DNA of 8,809 nucleotides, taken from positions 1-8,809 of the forward strand of contig CANPZR010000099.1 of NCBI GenBank assembly GCA_947589175.1, written 5' to 3'. Below are positions 6,137-8,809 of this stretch, one piece after another. Numbering within the stretch: the first letter of the stretch is position 1; each line of letters begins with the position of its first letter. The translations under genes and the position numbers were made by a program. The DNA comes from an uncultured Lachnospiraceae bacterium (GTDB taxonomy: Bacteria > Bacillota > Clostridia > Lachnospirales > Lachnospiraceae). The notes beneath the pieces were generated by a model. That model saw only the letters and a list, made by a program, of their open reading frames with translations. It was not told where the DNA came from and made no database searches.

Positions 6137-6626
6137 CTTTCATCCACCTCTCTTTCAGCATTTTCCTTCCCCGATGTATGCGCATATCCACAGCTTTCTC
6201 GCTGATTCCCAGGAGCTTCCCGATTTCCTTTTGTGAAAAACCGTTTACATAATATTCAATCAGTACCTCCGCGTATTTTTTCGGCAGGCTGTGCAGCCAG
6301 ATCTTTACCTCTGTATTTTCTATCGCCAGATCCTTCGTAGCGTAAAAAGCGTCGGTCTCAAGCGGAACCTCCACTTTCATTTTCTTGCTTTTCTTGCGGT
6401 ACAAATCTATGGCGGCCCGCTCCGCGATCATGACGATCAGGCTCTTTGTCTCCGGGCGCTCCTCGTCCCTTATTTTATCCAGACAGCGCAGAATCCTCTC
6501 CCACGCCTGGGCGGCGGCATCCTCGGCGTCCTCGGAACATCGCAAAATATTATATGTAACGCCGCACACCAGTGAATTATACCGGATATACAGCCGCTCT
6601 ATTTTTTCCGTTTCATCATGTTCCAC
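6126..6626 (-). CDS. ECF-type RNA polymerase sigma-70 factor
   Basis: This 166-residue protein has the two-domain ECF layout. Region 2 (about 8-78) includes YNILRCSEDAEDAAAQAWERILR, matching the core-binding and -10 recognition helices, and region 4 (about 108-160) includes LPKKYAEVLIEYYVNGFSQKEIGKLLGISEKAVDMRIHRGRKMLK, with a helix-turn-helix at 129-154 for -35 recognition. Its target is probably an extracytoplasmic-stress regulon that includes its own operon. GTG at 6626 is the preferred start: GAGGGGG lies six bases upstream, whereas the in-frame TTG at 6632 directly abuts it. The gene overlaps the anti-sigma gene. A possible autoregulatory ECF-like promoter lies at 6661-6688. Confidence 0.9.
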   Translation of the reverse strand: MEHDETEKIERLYIRYNSLVCGVTYNILRCSEDAEDAAAQAWERILRCLDKIRDEERPETKSLIVMIAERAAIDLYRKKSKKMKVEVPLETDAFYATKDLAIENTEVKIWLHSLPKKYAEVLIEYYVNGFSQKEIGKLLGISEKAVDMRIHRGRKMLKERWMKDER

Positions 6627-6660
6627 AGGCAACCCCCTCTTTTTGTCTCTCTATAATATA

Positions 6661-6688
6661 TAACGAACAAAATGGATAAAAAGTAACA
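6661..6688 (-). promoter_or_regulatory. Possible ECF-type autoregulatory promoter of the sigma operon
   Basis: On the minus strand TGTTAC (6688-6683), a 17-base T-rich spacer and CGTTA (6665-6661) resemble ECF promoters of the sigma-W kind (TGAAAC-N16-CGTA). Transcription would begin near 6653, about 27 bases before the GTG at 6626. A sigma-A -10-like TATATT/TATTAT overlaps just downstream, so a vegetative promoter is also possible. Confidence 0.4.
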
Positions 6689-6763
6689 AGAAATTTTAGG
6701 AAATTCAAAAATTTGAAATTTTATCCGTTAGAAACGCACCCTGCCAATCGTGCCAAATAGAAA

Positions 6764-6800
6764 ACACCCGCTGCCGTGGCACTTCCGCGGCAGTAGGTGT
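6764..6800 (-). terminator. Rho-independent terminator of the small minus-strand gene
   Basis: A 9-bp GC-rich stem (CTGCCGTGG at 6771-6779 with CCGCGGCAG at 6785-6793, one wobble, 5-base loop) is extended by a second 5-bp stem (6764-6768 with 6796-6800) after a two-base mismatch. On the minus strand it is followed by TTTTCTATTT. It lies 17 bases after the stop of the small gene at 6817, which supports that gene being or having been transcribed. Confidence 0.7.
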
Positions 6801-6816
6801 AGGTCGTTCCTGCGGG

Positions 6817-7082
6817 CTACGCTTTGTAGTCCATTTCGCTGGAAAAGAAGTAGTGAATCTCTCTCGCCCGGCTATTATACTGACACATATTAACCATCAA
6901 ATGTATGGGCTCAGGATTCTTTTTCTTCTCCTGCGGTTTAGCTGTTTTTTGTTGTTCCTGTTTCAGCAGCATGGCAAAGGACTGATCCGAGGCCTGTCGC
7001 TCATGCTCCCGCTGTCTCTTTACTTTAATTATGTGGCTGACAGGTTCCACATTTTTGGAATTAAAGATCTTGTATACCTCAT
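6817..7082 (-). pseudogene. Small hypothetical protein gene with a broken or non-canonical start
   Basis: The coding-looking frame reads through VYKIFNSKNVEPVSHIIKV, then a charged middle (KRQREHERQ, KQEQQKTAKPQEKKK) and a C-terminal part with PIHLMVNMCQYNSRAREIHY ending at 6817. It is soluble and of unknown family. A good Shine-Dalgarno AAGGAGGGG (7101-7093) precedes an ATG at 7082, but that ATG runs into a stop after 17 codons. Adding one base between it and the GTA at 7077-7075 would join it to the long frame. The only in-frame start inside the frame is a GTG at 7050 with no Shine-Dalgarno, giving 77 residues. Alternatively the same frame continues upstream through a TAA at 7113-7111 to an ATG at 7182. 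So it carries a frameshift or nonsense mutation, a sequencing error, or an unusual start. A terminator follows at 6764-6800. Confidence 0.5.
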
Positions 7083-7156
7083 CTGCTTTGATCCCCTCCT
7101 TGAGCTCATTTTAACAGGTGACCTTTGGATCGTCCGTGACCCTTCTGTTATAATAT

Positions 7157-7185
7157 ATATCGGTTCCCTTCCCGGTTTCCATTAC
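7157..7185 (-). promoter_or_regulatory. Weak sigma-D-like promoter upstream of the small hypothetical gene
   Basis: On the minus strand CCGATAT (7163-7157) is an exact sigma-D -10 box. The best -35 match is GTAAT (7185-7181), three of five positions, with a 17-base spacer. Transcription would start near 7150 and run into the Shine-Dalgarno at 7101-7093. The -35 is poor, so this is tentative. The stretch 7186-7255 is AT-rich, with nothing else recognised. Confidence 0.3.
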
Positions 7186-7255
7186 ACTTATTTAAAAAGT
7201 CCCCTCTAATTTCACGATAATTAAAACCAGGCAAATATTTTACACAAAAATTTTT

Positions 7256-8692
7256 TTAATTTCGCAGCGGGACAAATTTATCTAATTTCGCCTTTCCCGC
7301 CTTCTCCTCCGCCAGCTGGCCATATGTCATGGCAATCACCACCGCCGTAATTATAAATGTCAGGACGTCCGAGACCGGCATGGAGTAGAGGACTCCGTCC
7401 AGCCCGAAAAACACCGGGAGCAGCAGCGCGAATCCCACGCCGAAAACAATTTCCCGCACCATCGAGAGCAGGGTGGACGCCACCGCCTTTCCCATCGCCT
7501 GCAGGAAAATAAACGCGGCCTTATTGACGCACGCGAGAATCATCATGCACAGATAAATCCGGAACGATTTCACCGCGAAATCCGTGTAATACGCGCTCTC
7601 ATTCGCCGCGCCGAACACCGCAATCAGCGGGCGCGGGCAGAACTCGGCCACTAACAGCGCGACTGCCCCCACGGCCGCCTCGTAAACGAGCAGCATCGTA
7701 AACAGCTTTTTCACGCGCGCCTTTTTTCCCGCTCCCATATTAAAACCCACAATCGGTATGCAACCTGCCGCCATGCCGACCACAATCGATATCACAATCT
7801 GGAAAAATTTCATCACGATTCCCACGACCGCCAGCGGAATCTGGGCATATTGTGCCTGCGAGAAAATCTCGTCCCGCGCGCCGTACTTGCGGATCATATT
7901 ATTGATGGCCGCCATCGCCGCGACCAGCGAAATCTGCGAGAGAAAGCTGCAGATTCCCAACGGCAGGATTTTAAAAATAATTTTCGGAGCGATCCTAAAG
8001 CTCGCCCGTGTCAGCTCCACGGTCTTAGTGTGCGCGAGATACCAGACCGCCAGCACCGCCGTGATCACCTGTCCGGCAACCGTCGCGACCGCCGCGCCCA
8101 TCATGCCCCATTTAAAGCCAAATATAAAAACCGGATCAAGAATAATATTCGCGACCGCCCCCGCCAGCGTCGATACCATAGCGAATTTCGGACTCCCGTC
8201 GGAGCGGATGACCGGATTCATCGCCTGGCCGAACATATAAAACGGAATTCCCAGCGTGATATAAAAGAAATATTCTCTTGAATAATCAAATGTCTCCTGG
8301 TTGACCGTCCCGCCAAAAGCCGTGACAATCGCGCTCTGAAACAGCAGATAGACGGCGCACAGCACGACGCCGCTGGCCGCGGATAGAACCACCGCATTTC
8401 CTATGCTCTTTTCCGCGTCCTTTTTATTCTGCCTGCCAAGACTCAGGCTCACAAACGCGCAGCAGCCGTCCCCGATCATAACGGCGATGGCCAGCGCGAT
8501 CACCGTCAGCGGAAATACGACCGTATTCGCCGCGTTGCCGTATGAGCCGAGATAGTCGGCGTTCGCGATAAAAATCTGGTCAACGATATTGTAAAGCGCC
8601 GCGACCAACAGCGAAATAATGCAGGGCACCGCGTATTTGCGCATAAGCGTCCCGACCTTTTCATTTGCAAGATAAGCGTTTGAACCTTCCAT
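7256..8692 (-). CDS. MATE-family multidrug/toxin efflux transporter (MepA-like)
   Basis: This protein of about 478 residues is a polytopic membrane transporter with about 12 hydrophobic segments in two homologous halves, the usual MATE length and layout. The N-terminal part reads LMRKYAVPCIISLLVAALYN followed by IVDQIFI, the signature of MepA-like MATE proteins, with GDGCCAFVSLSLGR at the second helix and N-P-V-I-R-SDGSPKFAM further on. Such pumps export cationic drugs or metabolites using a sodium or proton gradient; the substrate here cannot be told. ATG at 8692 is preferred because GAGAGGG lies eight bases upstream; the in-frame ATG at 8698 is only two bases from it. The gene is monocistronic as far as can be seen, separated from the next upstream gene by the terminator at 8738-8777. 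No hairpin follows its stop, so readthrough toward 7182 is possible. Confidence 0.93.
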   Translation of the reverse strand: MEGSNAYLANEKVGTLMRKYAVPCIISLLVAALYNIVDQIFIANADYLGSYGNAANTVVFPLTVIALAIAVMIGDGCCAFVSLSLGRQNKKDAEKSIGNAVVLSAASGVVLCAVYLLFQSAIVTAFGGTVNQETFDYSREYFFYITLGIPFYMFGQAMNPVIRSDGSPKFAMVSTLAGAVANIILDPVFIFGFKWGMMGAAVATVAGQVITAVLAVWYLAHTKTVELTRASFRIAPKIIFKILPLGICSFLSQISLVAAMAAINNMIRKYGARDEIFSQAQYAQIPLAVVGIVMKFFQIVISIVVGMAAGCIPIVGFNMGAGKKARVKKLFTMLLVYEAAVGAVALLVAEFCPRPLIAVFGAANESAYYTDFAVKSFRIYLCMMILACVNKAAFIFLQAMGKAVASTLLSMVREIVFGVGFALLLPVFFGLDGVLYSMPVSDVLTFIITAVVIAMTYGQLAEEKAGKAKLDKFVPLRN

Positions 8693-8737
8693 TTTCATTT
8701 CCCTCTCATTCTTGAATTTTCTTAATTTTCATGCAAA

Positions 8738-8777
8738 AAACGACGCGCAAATCCCGATCTGGATTTACGCGCCGTTT
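8738..8777 (-). terminator. Rho-independent terminator for a minus-strand gene beyond the right edge
   Basis: A 17-bp stem (8738-8754 with 8761-8777) has a 6-base loop. Its two non-Watson-Crick positions are G-U wobbles on the minus strand but A-C mismatches on the plus strand, and the minus strand continues directly into a run of six T (8740-8735). Both facts point to minus-strand termination of a gene lying past 8809. The last 32 bases (8778-8809) show no supportable gene. Confidence 0.75.
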
Positions 8778-8809
8778 CGCTACACGATACCTATATTTTA
8801 ATACGACCT

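Noticed and set aside
6674..6726. GGATAAAA/TTTTATCC inverted repeat upstream of the sigma gene
   Set aside because: It is AT-rich, widely spaced (37 bases) and short, so chance is likely in this AT-rich gap.
7114..7182. Upstream extension of the small hypothetical gene from an ATG at 7182
   Set aside because: It needs readthrough of a TAA, has no Shine-Dalgarno at a proper distance, and overlaps the CCGATAT promoter-like box. It is kept only as an alternative in the pseudogene entry.
7256..8281. Long plus-strand open frames opposite the MATE gene
   Set aside because: They are shadows of the transporter reading frame with arginine/proline-rich translations and no support of their own.

Overview
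The window looks like chromosomal DNA of an anaerobic Gram-positive bacterium, most likely a motile member of the Lachnospiraceae (Clostridia). The reasons are strong AGGAGG-type ribosome binding sites, a class M sirtuin, a DUF6033-type protein, a BspA-like leucine-rich repeat protein, an ECF sigma/anti-sigma pair and a MepA-like MATE transporter. No RNA genes, CRISPR arrays or insertion sequences were seen.

Left part (1-2693, + strand). The window opens in the last 27 codons of a gene whose end resembles the C-terminus of a macrodomain (protein-ADP-ribose hydrolase). An AT-rich, two-gene AbiE toxin-antitoxin cassette follows (AbiEi antitoxin 197-784, AbiEii nucleotidyltransferase toxin 781-1716), with its own TTGACA promoter and a perfect inverted repeat likely to be the AbiEi operator. 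Next comes a more GC-rich SirTM-type sirtuin (1716-2693), a family usually encoded directly beside a macrodomain gene. A second, diverged copy of the macrodomain tail lies across the AbiEii/sirtuin junction in another frame (about 1697-1765). The simplest reading is that the AbiE cassette, arriving with a foreign macrodomain 3' end, was inserted between the macrodomain gene and its sirtuin partner and left the resident tail behind. The sirtuin's ancestral start codon may have been lost (ACG at 1767), and its zinc-domain loop carries a 42-bp tandem duplication.

Centre (2694-6660). A DUF6033-like gene (2788-3480) lies behind an exact match to the sigma-D (sigma-28, motility) promoter consensus. 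A strong hairpin at 3530-3559 ends it and the converging minus-strand genes. On the minus strand are an ECF sigma factor (GTG start at 6626), its overlapping single-span membrane anti-sigma-like partner, and a secreted leucine-rich repeat protein. No terminator is visible between the anti-sigma gene and the repeat-protein gene, so the three may form one envelope-stress or surface-sensing unit.

Right part (6661-8809, minus strand). A small hypothetical gene (about 6817-7082) has its own terminator and a good Shine-Dalgarno, but its start codon is out of frame with the coding-looking frame, so it appears broken. A CCGATAT box lies upstream of it. A MATE-family efflux transporter (7256-8692) follows, then a hairpin/T-run terminator for a gene beyond the right edge.
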